The notes below the pieces were generated by a model, which saw only the letters and a program-made list of their open reading frames with translations, made no database searches and was not told the origin of the DNA. 64,000 nt of DNA from Dasypus novemcinctus (lineage: Eukaryota > Chordata > Mammalia > Cingulata > Dasypodidae): positions 122,931,225 to 122,995,224 of the forward strand of contig NC_080683.1 in the NCBI RefSeq assembly GCF_030445035.2. The letters are read 5' to 3'. The position numbers and the translations under genes were made by a program. This document shows positions 35,395-46,069 of this stretch, piece after piece; position 1 is the stretch's first letter; each line of letters starts with the position of its first letter.

Positions 35395-35870
35395 TCTACA
35401 TTTTTAAAATTTTATTGGGTAAAAGTTTCGGGTATATGATTTAGTGGCATTCATTACATCCACAATGCTGTGCAACCATCACCACTGTTTCCAAAATCTG
35501 TCATTGCCCCAAACAGACACACTGTCCCTTGGGCAGTAGCTCCGTTGCCCTCACCGCAGCCCCTGGCAAGCTCTGATCTACCTTCTGTCTCGACGAATCT
35601 GCCTGTTCTAGACAATTCATGCACTTGGAATCATCCAAAATTTGTCTGGTTTATTTCTCTCAGCATCACATTTTCAGGATTCATCTCTGTTGTCACCTGT
35701 ATCTGAACTTTATTCCTTTTTACAGTTGAATAATATTGCATCGTGTGGATGTACCAGATTTTATCCATTCATCTGTTGTTGGACACTGACATTTCTATTT
35801 TGTTTGAGGTTTTTGGTTTGTTGGTTTGTTGGTTTGTTTTTGGTACAATAAGCATGCACTTCTTTAAAAA
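35395..35870 (-). mobile_element. L1 3' UTR fragment
   Basis: The run through CAATGCTGTGCAACCATCACC, CATCACATTTTCAGGATTCA and GAATAATATTGCATCGTGTGG is typical minus-strand L1 3' UTR, related to 660-1000. It ends near a GTTTG repeat at 35810-35840. Confidence 0.7.
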
Positions 35871-36499
35871 AAAAAGTTAAAGCCAATACATTATTTTTAA
35901 ATCTGTTAGCTGGAAAGCAGTATGTAATAAACTGTCTCTGCTGAGTCACAGAACCCCATACACCCCTCAGAGCCTGCGGCCGCAGATGCTGGTGAAATGG
36001 ACCCAACCCTGGAGCCTGGGGGCGAGTGTTTGAGGTGAGCAGCCCACCCCCTGCCCTGACAATAAGCTCCTGTCAGACTTGTTCTTTGTTCAGGAGAATT
36101 AGCTGCAGACTCTCGTAAAGACCAAGACCAAGAGTCAGTGACCAAGAGTCTGTGACCAAGAGTCAGTCCTGGAAAGTCACGAGGATCCACGTGCAGGGCT
36201 GCACAGCCTGGGCATTGGGGTCCCTCCCGTCTCCCCAGGCGGACGCTGGAATCGAGGCTCATGGTTGGAGAAGGAGCTCGGAGGGACGCGGCCCGTCTCG
36301 TTCAGGGTTGTGGGACGCACTTTCTTCCCAGGCTCAGCAACGCCACGCCTGTCCCTCTGGGTGGGGGGTGGGGTGTCCAGGGGGTCCTGAGGAGCCCCCG
36401 GCCAGAGGGTGAGGGTGGGCCCAGGTGGTCATAGCTGCTAAGCGGACAGAGCCAGGGGGAGGGTACAGGAGGCGGAGACAGCGCCGAGAACGTGGTGAC

Positions 36500-36884
36500 G
36501 GAGCACAGGGGAGCACACGGAGGACACGGGAGGATGTGGGAGCACGTAGGAGCACATGGGAGGATACAGGAGCAAGTAGGAGCACACGGGAGCACACAGG
36601 AGGATGTGGAAGCAAGTGGGAACACGTGGGAGCTAGTGGGAGCACCCGGAGGACACCGGAGCAAGTAGGAGCACACAGGAGGATATGGGAGCAAGTGGGA
36701 GCATGTGGGAGGACGCAGGAGCAAGTGGGAACACGTGGGAGCTAGTGGGAGCACACAGGAGCATGCGGGAGGATGTGGGAGCAGGTGGAAGCAAGTGGGA
36801 GACGTGGGAGCAAGTGGCAGCACATGGGAGGACGCGGGAGCACGCAGGAGCACGCAGGGGCAAATGGGAGCACATGGGAGCACT
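36500..36884. repeat. Purine-rich 10-bp minisatellite
   Basis: About 38 units of roughly GGGAGCACAN on the + strand, almost free of pyrimidine runs. A longer period is visible: 36612-36646 recurs at 36721-36755 (109 bp). The Pro/Leu/Ser/Cys/His-rich minus-strand frames and the Gly/Ser-rich plus-strand frames here are by-products. Confidence 0.9.
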
Positions 36885-38084
36885 CCCAGCTCCCAGCAAG
36901 CACTCGGGCTGCGCGCTTGGTCTCAGAAAGCCTGGTCATGTGCACAGCAATAGAAGAGGATCCTTTCTGTGCCAGAAATTGGTTTATTTTGAGATTTATC
37001 AAAGTTTTACTTGGTGACTTGCAATTTAAACTCTACGGCCCCCTGGACAGTTCATTTAAATAAGATTTGTCCGCCTTCAGATAAGTTTGTGCCACAGGTC
37101 GATGTCAGTTTCACCTGGGGAAGGGAGGTCTAAGGCCTGTGTTTTATTTCTTTCTATCACAGTGTGTCTCTGGTAGATTTAATTCCGCTAGTGAGTGTGC
37201 GAATTTCCCAACTGTTGGAAATGAGTAGACAAAGCTTACCAGTTCAGATTACTTTGAAATACCTCTCTTATTTCCTGCTACGTTGTTTAGTTTCCAAAAC
37301 TGAGTGAAACTCACGACTTACCTTGACTTAGAAGATCAAACTTTGAGAATACAACACAGATGAAAGACCTGCTGGCACATCTTTTCTGCGCTTTGGCTCA
37401 GTGCTCCTGAGGCTGCAGAGAACGCGGCGACGGAGGACAGGTGTTGCCTGTCCTCGTGGAGCTTATGTTCTCTCGGGTCCGTCGCCGGCCCGGGCTGCAC
37501 CTGGAGGCAGAGGACCGCCGGGGCGGGGTGCTGGGGCGCAGGGCGCTCCTGGGGGGCCCCCAGCAGGGCTGCAGCCGGAGGCGGCAGGCAGGGTGGTGAG
37601 ACCTTCCCGCGGCCGGTAGTGGTTTCGGGTGAACCCTTTCTATGTTTCCTCCTTTTAATGTGCTTGAACCCTTTCAGTTTCGTGCTGCTTCAAGTTTCAA
37701 AAAGCAGTCCCAGGTCAGAGAAAAATGCCCGGCATTTCAGCTCGCTGGGTGCCGAGGCGGCGCGGAGCACCTCATTACACGCCTCTCCACCTGCCCGCCC
37801 CGCCGCCGCCCGGCTTTGTTTGGCGTTTAGCACAAAACGGCATTGTGAGCGCAGGGCGTTCCCAGGAGATAAGGGCTGGCAGGACCCAGGCGCAGCTTCC
37901 TTACCAAAATATTAACACTCGGCTTCCTTAGCGACAGAGCCCGTGTGCGCCTCGGAGAGGGCGCCTTGTCCTGCGGCTACTTCTGGCCGCCTTGGGCGTC
38001 ACACACCTGCCAGCTCCGCCCCCCGCCCTGGGGGGATGCGAAGGGCTGATCATAAAAGAAGGACCCCTAGGAAGGTGGTAGGAT
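36885..38084. other. Unique sequence with a CpG-rich patch
   Basis: 36900-37380 is AT-richer and without recognised repeats. 37400-37620 is CpG-rich. The CpG patch has no paired start and donor that I would call an exon. Confidence 0.35.
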
Positions 38085-38463
38085 TTCAACAACCTTATAT
38101 TTAGAGCGGCCGCTGGAGGTGCTGAGGGCAGGGAGAGGGACAAAGAGGTGTAACATGGGGGCACTTTCGGGACTTGGAATTGTCCTGGAGGGCATTGCAA
38201 GGTCAGACACAGAACCTACCAAATGGAGCGGGAGAGGGTGTAAGCCACAGTGTAAACTATAGCCATGCTCAGTGGCCGCGCTCCAGAACGTGTTCACGAG
38301 TCCCGGTGAATGCGCCGCACTGATAAAAGACGTGGGAAAACGTGGGAGGCGTGGGGAGCGGGGCATCTGGGAATCCCTTATATATTTTTATGTAACATTT
38401 CATGTAATCTAAGTGTCTTTTAAAAATAAATAAAAAATATATTTAAAAAAATAAAAATAAACA
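38085..38463 (+). mobile_element. A-tailed retroposon, family B copy 2
   Basis: It aligns with 28521-28871: ATGGGGGCACTTTCGGGACT, GGAATTGTCCTGGAGGGC and GGTGTAAGCCACAGTG follow in the same order. It ends in a long A-rich tail with repeated AATAAA motifs at 38420-38460. Confidence 0.55.
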
Positions 38464-40231
38464 GCCTAGGAGCTGCCTTTCAAGAATTGTATCTGGGTGG
38501 GAGCACGTTAATTTCAAAATGCCGGCGTTGCTCAAGACAAGCGTGGAAGTCCTGGCCAGCACTGTCCCTAGAGCCCGCTCACACGCCCGAGGTCCCTCCC
38601 ACTGGTCATTCATTCAGGGCCTCGGCCGCCCAAAGGGGGCAGCCCGCTGTCGGCCGGACAGCTCAGCGCAGCCTGCCTTGAGGACCAGCCCGGTGGGTGC
38701 GGGGGCACAGCTGAGGTCTGCAAGTGGATGCGCTCGCACCGGGGGCGAGGCGCAAGGCCGGGGGTGGCCCCGCTGGCCCGGTGCTGGGGGGAGGGGCCAG
38801 GGCTGGGGGGGCACTTCCTGGCAGCCCGCCCTCAACTTGGCACTCAGACTTTATTCTTTCCGCAGGTAGTGTGGCTTCGCCCAGTGCCAGGGCACTGCTT
38901 TCCTCAGCCGGCTTGGCTGCAAGGGGCTTGATGCATGCCCTGCAGGGTGGGAAGACTTTCTGCCTTCCGTTTTCACGGGGATTATTGAGGCCTCGCCCGG
39001 GCAGCGTGCTAGGCCCGCGCTTGTAGCCCGGAGCACACAAGGGAGTCTCTTTCCCGTCTTGGAAGCCGGTTCCCAAGAGGGGAGGTTGCCACCGGGTTCT
39101 GAGCCCCCCGGCCTGGCTGCAGTAGGGGAGGGGCCTCGCCAGGGGCGGCTTGGAGGCGGCTGCTCGTCCGGCTCTGGAAACTGGGGGAGCTTGTTTAAGA
39201 GCCACTCTGATCGCTTTGCAGCAGCGCCACGCTGGTGAAAACAGGCTGCTCACCGCTGACTTCTCGGGCCTGAAGCTTGGCCTCTCGCAAAGCTGGGAGG
39301 AAAAGTCACTCCATCTGAGCAGATCTGGGATCTAGCCGTTTCTTTATAGCATTTTGAGGTGTTATAGATTTCCCCTGTGGGCAAATTTCACAAATTCTAT
39401 CCTCGTCAACCGTGAGCTGTGTGTATAGGGATGTCGAGCTCACATTTCACCAATTCAGCCCCACGGTTATTTCCATACAGCATCCATTTCCAAAGGCTAT
39501 TTATCCTGTTGCCTCCCGCAAATGGAACTCTCCAGAAAGTGAAAGATAAGCTCTTCTTAGTATTTCCCGTGGAAATTGCCACTCATTTTCCCTCTTAACT
39601 TCATAGAAATACAAAGAGTAGATCCTCAAGGGAAGGAGAGCCTGGAGCTGACATCTCTACGCAGAGATGAGAGATGAGCCCAGCTCTCAGCAGCCTGTAT
39701 CCTTGTGGCACTTTCATCTGTTCAAAAAAATTTGCATCGAAGCCCGCATGTTGCAGAGGTCGTCCCCGCCTCAGGAAGGTGGCCAGGAAGAAAGCACAGC
39801 CCTTACCTCCTACCAGGGTGGATGGGCCAGGAATTGATGACTAAACACACAGATCTATACATAAAGCCCAAAAGTTCCAGGCCCTGGAAGCAAAATAAGA
39901 CCCGGTGAGGGGCAGCACGGCCACTGTGGTGCACAGGGGGTGGGGGTGGGGGGCTCTGCTGGGTAAGCGCAGGTGCCCAGGCCAGAGGGCCAGGCAGCTG
40001 AGTGCGCATCGAGGGAGAGGCCGGGCAGACGGGGCCAAGTCAGCGGTGCGGGAGGGAGCAGGGGGCAGGCGTGGCTGTGGGCCACTGGGGCCGAGATGGC
40101 GTGAGTTTGAAGGAGAGTGGTCGGAGAGAGATCAAAGAAATGGTGGCCAGTTTACTGCAGGCCTGCAGGAGACCGCCTGGGCTAGGGTAGCTGGCCGTGC
40201 TTCCCTAGCTTCCGGATCCGCCAAGAGATTG
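38464..40231. other. Unique, partly GC-rich sequence
   Basis: 38520-39250 is GC-rich with many overlapping frames on both strands. 39300-39620 is AT-richer and repeat-free. No exon could be supported. Confidence 0.35.
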
Positions 40232-40600
40232 GGCCTCAGTTTCCCTCTGCTGCTGTAACAAGTTACTGCAAACTCAGCGGCGGGAAACAAACACAAACGT
40301 TTTCTCTTGCAGTTCTGGAGCCCACAGGTCTAAATGCGCCGACAGGGCCCCACTCCCTGCCGGCCCTCGGGGAGCTGGTCGCCCTGCTCCTCCAGCTTCC
40401 AGAGGCCCTGGCGCCCTCCTCTGCCCTCCAGGGAGCAACACGGCCTCTTCTCTCGGACTCTGACCGTCCTGCCTTCTTCTCATAAATAGTCCACGACGAC
40501 GTCCCCACCCCAAGTCCCTGAACCTCCTCCCACCTGCAGGGTCCCTTCTGCCACGCAAGTTGCCACGTTCCCAGGTTCACGAGTCGGCCGGGCCATCTCT
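40232..40600 (-). mobile_element. MLT1-type LTR fragment (ERVL-MaLR)
   Basis: CTGCTGTAACAAGTTACTGC followed by CTTGCAGTTCTGGAGCC is the standard reverse-complemented MLT1 start. The CT-rich downstream part fits too. The 3' limit is uncertain. Confidence 0.7.
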
Positions 40601-41373
40601 GGGGCCGTGATTCGGTGGCCTCCGTGGCCTTCCCTCGCCTCGACGAAGGCCGACCTCCAGCAGCGCTGGCCCCAGGCCTGCTGGGCTGAGCTCTGGTTGA
40701 CGTTTGCTTCCTCAGGGCAGTGCCCTGGCTTCGGGCCGAGAGGCGAGGAGAGACACGCGCAGTGCCTGAGAATCTCGGGCCACAGATCCGTGGGGCGGAG
40801 ATGGCCACTGTGTCCTCGGTGCCTCCAGTGCTGGGTGAGGGACCGTCCATGGTCAGGACCGTGCTGGCAGCTATGCTGAGCCAGGAGGGGTGGTTTGGGG
40901 TCCCCTGAAGATGCCGCAGACACGGCAGGCTCTCCTGCCAAGTACTAACACGGGTCAGTGATGGGAAACCTGGGCTGATCGTAAGCCCCCTCCTTAGATG
41001 GCTCCGGAAGGAAATGGCAGGAACTGCCACCCCTGCCTGCGGAGGGGGCCAGAATTCACCGCCCTGGAACAAGCTGACTCATTCTTGGCACCGGCTGCAG
41101 TGCCCCTGCCCACGGTGTTTTAAACTCCAGTGAAGATTCAGCGCTTCTCATCAAGCCTCCGTGTGGCCAGCAATCAGCTAGATATTACATGGGGTAACTT
41201 GGGCGTTATTCCAAACAAACCAGCCCCTCTCTGAGCATGGATCACCATTACTCCCACAAACCTTCTCTAGCTTTGGGGTGCACAACCTGCACTAGCCATG
41301 GCTCTCCCCAGGCGGAAGGTCTGCTGGCCTCCTGTTTCAGGGCATGGGTGCTCCATGAGTAGGGGGCCTTTGG
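40601..41373. other. Unique GC-rich sequence
   Basis: Nothing recognised. Frames on the two strands overlap each other without domain or splice support. Confidence 0.35.
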
Positions 41374-41381
41374 ACCTGATG

Positions 41382-42600
41382 ATGGAGCTCATATTAAAGG
41401 AGCTGAGCCCCGAGATGATGGAGCTCACGTTAAAGGAGGGGAGCCCCGAGACGATGGAGCTCACGTTAAAGGAGTGGAACCCCGAGACGATGGAGCTCAC
41501 GTTAAAGGAGCTGAGCCCTGAGACGATGGAGCTCACGTTAAAGGAGCTGAGCCCCGAGACGATGGAGCTCACGTTAAAGGAGCTGAGCCCCGAGATGATG
41601 GAGCTCACGTTAAAGGAGGGGAGCCCTGAGACGAGACAATGGAGCTCACGTTAAAGGAGCTGAGCCCCGAGATGATGGAGCTCACGTTAAAGGAGCTGAG
41701 CCCCGAGACGATGGAGCTCACGTAAAAGGAGCTGAGCCCCGAGACGATGGAGCTCACGTTAAAGGAGCGGAGCCCCGAGACGATGGAGCTCACGTTAAAG
41801 GAGGGGAGCCCCGAGACGATGGAGCTCACGTTAAAGGAGCTGAGCCCCGAGACGATGGAGCTCACGTTAAAGGAGCTGAGCCCCGAGACGATGGAGCTCA
41901 CGTTAAAGGAGCTGAGCCCTGAGATGATGGAGCTCACGTTAAAGGAGGGGAGCCCTGAGACGATGGAGCTCACGTTAAAGGAGCTGAGCCCCGAGACGAT
42001 GGAGCTCACGTTAAAGGAGCTGAGCCCCGAGACGATGGAGCTCACGTAAAAGGAGCTGAGCCCCGAGACGATGGAGCTCACGTTAAAGGAGCGGAGCCCC
42101 GAGACGATGGAGCTCACGTTAAAGGAGGGGAGCTCCGAGACGATGGAGCTCACGTTAAAGGAGCTGAGCCCCGAGACGATGGAGCTCACGTTAAAGGAGC
42201 TGAGCCCCGAGACGATGGAGCTCACGTTAAAGGAGCGGAGCCCCGAGACGATGGAGCGCACGTTAAAGGAGCTGAGCCCCGAGACGATGGAGCGCACGTT
42301 AAAGGAGCTGAGCCCCGAGACGATGGAGCTCACGTTAAAGGAGCTGAGCCCCGAGACGATGGAGCTCACGTTAAAGGAGCTGAGCCCTGAGATGATGGAG
42401 CTCACGTTAAAGGAGGGGAGCCCTGAGACGATGGAGCTCACATTAAAGGAGCTGAGCCCCAAGATGATGGAGCTCACGTTAAAGGAGCTGAGCCCCGAGA
42501 CGATGGAGCTCACGTAAAAGGAGCTGAGCCCCGAGACGATGGAGCTCACGTTAAAGGAGCTGAGCCCCGAGACGATGCAGCTCCCTTTGAAGGAGCATTG
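41382..42600. repeat. 36-bp minisatellite, 33 full units, open on both strands
   Basis: Units begin ATGGAGCTCACGTTAAAGG and are 36 bp. From 41382 to 42575 is 1193 bp, which equals 33 x 36 plus one 5-bp insertion near 41633-41637. A 34th unit is diverged and decays by 42600. As 36 is a multiple of three, frames stay open: plus strand MELTLKELSPET repeats, minus strand VSSIVSGLSSFN repeats (41605-42549 open for 314 codons). Plus-strand frames stop at units 10, 19 and 32, where TTA AAG became TAA. The 5-bp insertion breaks the minus frame near 41607. No promoter, splice site or unique flanking coding sequence supports translation, so I call a minisatellite. Confidence 0.95.
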
Positions 42601-43337
42601 AGCTGCCCAAGCACATCTGGAGACCTCTCTGTCTGTTCCTCATCCCTGAGAACAACCGCTGGAACATTCCATTGGCAAGGCCTGTCGTTGCAGACCTTGG
42701 AAGCGAGCAGCCCCTGCTACGAGTGGACCTCTGGAAACAGTGGCCAGGCCGGGGCTGCTGGGCCAACACCTCACAGCTCCGTTTCCATTTCCTCCAGTCC
42801 CAAGGATGATGGCTGGTGCAGCTTTGATAATAGGACTCAAGTCTTTCTGTTTTATAATATTCAGGCATAAGTTCACCAGCATTCTTCAATTTAAGATTAA
42901 ATAACTAATGTGTTCGTTTTGTAATTCGTAAAGTCCTCTTGTTTTGTGTGGATGCAAACATGCAGGAAATAATCTCTCGAGGAAGCTTCAGGCAGGCAGA
43001 TACGTTCTTCCAGTTTTAGGGCTGACTCTAGAAATGTACCTTGTGGCTTGGTTTCCCAGGACAGCCCCAACCAAGTTACACCCCCTGGCTTACCACAGTG
43101 GGAACGGATGTCCTTGGGGTTCTGACGGCAGGTGCCTGCAGCGCCGTGAACCCTCTGAGCTGGAGGAAGGCTCTCTCCTTACCTCTTCAGCTTCCGGCAT
43201 TTGCTGGCCATCCTGCTAGCTCCGCCTCTGACTCACACACCGCCTCCCCAGTGTCCATCTGTCTGTCCAATTTGCCCTTCTTAGGTCAGCAGAGTTATGG
43301 ATCAGGGCCTGTACTACTCCAGTTTGGCCTCATCTTC
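42601..43337. other. Unique sequence after the minisatellite
   Basis: No repeat or exon recognised; an MLT1 fragment may begin within it before 43338. Confidence 0.3.
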
Positions 43338-44070
43338 ATCTAAACATGTCTCCAAAGACCCTGTTCCCAAGTGTATCAGTCACCAAAGGGTGCCAGAAAT
43401 CTGTTGGCTTTATAAAGGGTATTTATATGTTGTAAAATCTTACAGCTACAAGTCCTAAAGAGTCCAACTCAAGGCTGCTTTCTCACCAAAGTCACTTGCC
43501 ACGTGTTAAAGCAGGATGGTTGCTGATCTCAGCTAGGTTCAGCCTTCCTCTGCGCTTCCTCTCTCAGCTGCAGGCTGGCCCAGGGCCTGTCTCTCAGGAC
43601 TTCCTCTCTCTCCTGGCAGAGGGCTTGGTTCCTTCCAGGTCTTCCATGCTTCCCTTCCAAGGTCAGCTGCAAGCTATCAGGTGAATGGCTCTTCTCTCCC
43701 CGGGGCGTTAGCTGTTTGCACCTTCTCCTTTCTGCCACGTGTCAGGGTCAAAATGACAAGGTTCTCTCCTCTGGTGTGTCTTCTTGGGTGAGCATCTGTT
43801 TATACCAGCCCAGGGGGCGGAGACCCCTACTCATGTGGTTGAATCAAAGCCCTAATCTTAACAGGTAATTTAATCAAGGACCCCTCAACTGAATCCAATA
43901 TAATCAAAGGGTATCACACCCAGAAGAGATTAGTTTACAGACATAATCTTTCTCTTTTTGGGATTCACAAAAATAATCTCAAACTGTCAGACCAAGTAAG
44001 GTCACATTCCCAGGAGGGGACCAAGACTTGAACCAGTCATTTTGGGAGACACAGTCCAACCCATAAAACC
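43338..44070 (-). mobile_element. MLT1-type LTR fragment split by a solo LTR
   Basis: TCCAAAGACCCTGTTCCCAAG (43351-43371, one 21-bp stretch read as parts) continues at 43992 with CCAAGTAAGGTCACATTCCC and runs to CACAGTCCAACCCATAAAAC. Together these make the end of a minus-strand MLT1 LTR. The family A LTR at 43372-43991 sits in between. Confidence 0.75.
43372..43991 (-). mobile_element. Solo LTR, family A copy 3, inside an MLT1 LTR
   Basis: A 620-bp unit starting TGTATCAGTCACC and ending CTGTCAGA. A 5-bp duplication CCAAG at 43367-43371 and 43992-43996 is proven by the reconstituted MLT1 sequence around it. Its polyadenylation signal position is mutated (TTTATA). Confidence 0.8.
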
Positions 44071-44264
44071 TTAGTAGACCAAATCTTCTATTTGGTGCCT
44101 TGTCTAAATCAATTGCAAGGATCTATAAATACAGTGTATCCAACCCCAACTAATTTTACCCAGATTTTATTACTAACTTGAAAGTTCTGTCCCCTAATTA
44201 TGGCCCAAACATAAACTTTTTAAAAAAAATTAATTTATTGAACTTTATCACCCACACACAAATG

Positions 44265-44990
44265 TACATAAACATAAACAATAAGTGTATAACAATAGTT
44301 GTGAACTTACAAAACAAACGTATATAACATCATACAGGACTCTTATAACTCACCCTACCACAAACACCTTGTATTGTTGTTAAACCTTTTTAACTAATGA
44401 TTAAAGAGCATTGTCAAAATATTACTACTAACCAAAGTATTTTCCCCCAACCCTCCCCATTATTACTATCTTTTATGTCATTTATACATGAATATACATA
44501 AACAACAAGTGAATAGTAGAAGTTGTGAACTTACAAAGCAAACATACATAACATCAGACAGGGGTTCCATACCTTAACCCTCCACCAACACCTTGCATTG
44601 TCGTGAGATATTTATAACAAATTATGAAAGAATATTGTCAAAATCTTACTACTAACTATAGTCCTTATCTTACATTTGGTGTGTTTCTCCCCCAACACAC
44701 CTCATTTTTTTTAAAATATATTTTTTATGACAGAAGTTGTAAACTTATAAAACAATCATGCACATGTGCAGAATTCCCAAGCAACACCCCTCTGTCAACA
44801 CACCACACTGTGGTGGAACGTTTGTTACAGGTAAGATAATATCATCTGATTGTTACCATGTCGATAGCATACATTTGGCTCACTTTTTCCATACTGCACC
44901 ATTATCAACACAGTACGTCTTTGGCATAGATGCAAGAATATTATATTATTACTGCTAACCACAGTCCATAGGTCATTCCAGTTGTATTTT
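44265..44990 (-). repeat. Three tandem units in the L1 3' UTR
   Basis: AGTTGTGAACTTACAAAAC at 44297 recurs with changes at 44521 and 44735 (spacings 224 and 214 bp), each followed by CATAACATCA-type and CCAACACC-type sequence. The copies have diverged from one another. Confidence 0.75.
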
Positions 44991-45480
44991 TCCCATGTAT
45001 TCCCAACACCCTGCAGTAGTGATATACATTTGCTCTAGCTCCCAAAGGACACTCTTCTATCTGTACTCAACCACAATTCTCATCCACCTCTTGGTTTACT
45101 GTGCTTTTCAGTTCCTAAATTATTCTTTAGCAGTCTGTCAATTGGCATTTACATACCTAGACTAGCATTTTCAGCCACATCCCTATTTATAAACTAGTTA
45201 TTACTATTTTTACCATCCATTCTATACATTTCCACACTTTTACAATAAAGCTAATTAAAACTTCTACATACATTAAACATCAGTAGTCCATCTCAATCCT
45301 TCTCTTATCTCCATTAAGAATCTACCACCTACCACCAGGTCTTGAAGATATTTTCTTACAATTTCTTCTACAAGTTTTATGGTTCTTGCTTTTATTTTTA
45401 GGTTTTTGATCCATTTTGAGCGAATTTTTGGATAAGGTGTGAGATAGAGGTCCTCCTTCCTTCTTTTGGCTATAGATAAC

Positions 45481-45514
45481 CAGTTCATTCAGCACCATTT
45501 TGCTGAATGAACTG
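45481..45514. repeat. Perfect 14-bp inverted repeat with 6-base loop
   Basis: CAGTTCATTCAGCA at 45481-45494 and its exact reverse complement at 45501-45514, with loop CCATTT. It lies in the ORF2 C-terminal part of the L1. The matching stretch of the L1 at 62330-62360 is only weakly self-complementary. Confidence 0.95.
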
Positions 45515-46069
45515 TTCTGCCCAAGCTGTGTGTGTTTCACAGGCTAGTCAAAAACCACTTGACTATACATGTGAGGGTCTGTTTCTGAGCCATCAGTTTG
45601 GTTCCATTGGTCTATGCGTCTGTTTTTATGCCAGTACCATGCTGTTTTTTACCATTATAGCTTGGCAGTATGATTTAAAGTCCAGAGATGAAGGTTTGCT
45701 TTTCCTTTTATGATGTTTCTGGCTATTCAGGACACTTACCCTTCCAAATAAATTTGCTAATTGTGTTTTCTTTTTTTTTTTAAATGCTGGTAGAATTTTT
45801 ATCAGGTTTACATTGAATCTGTATATCAATTTGAGTAGAATTGACATCTTAATGATATTTAGTCATCCAAAACATGAGCATGGAATGTTTTTCCAGTTAT
45901 TTAGGACTTTTTTATTTCTTTTAACATTGGGTTGCAGTTTTCTGAATACAAGTGCTTTACATCGTTGGTTAAGTTTATTCCTGACTATTTGAGTTTTATC
46001 TGTCATATTTTATTTTCACCACTCCTTTGACACTTTCAGTTACTTTTATTGATATAATCTTCATTTCTA

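Noticed and set aside
36302..36899. Pro/Leu/Cys/His-rich minus frames and Gly/Ser-rich plus frames
   Set aside because: They follow from the 10-bp minisatellite, whose three-unit period keeps frames open.
41605..42549. 314-codon minus-strand frame, repeats of a 12-residue unit
   Set aside because: It is a direct by-product of a 36-bp minisatellite that is stop-free on both strands; no start context, splice site or unique flanking coding sequence supports a protein.
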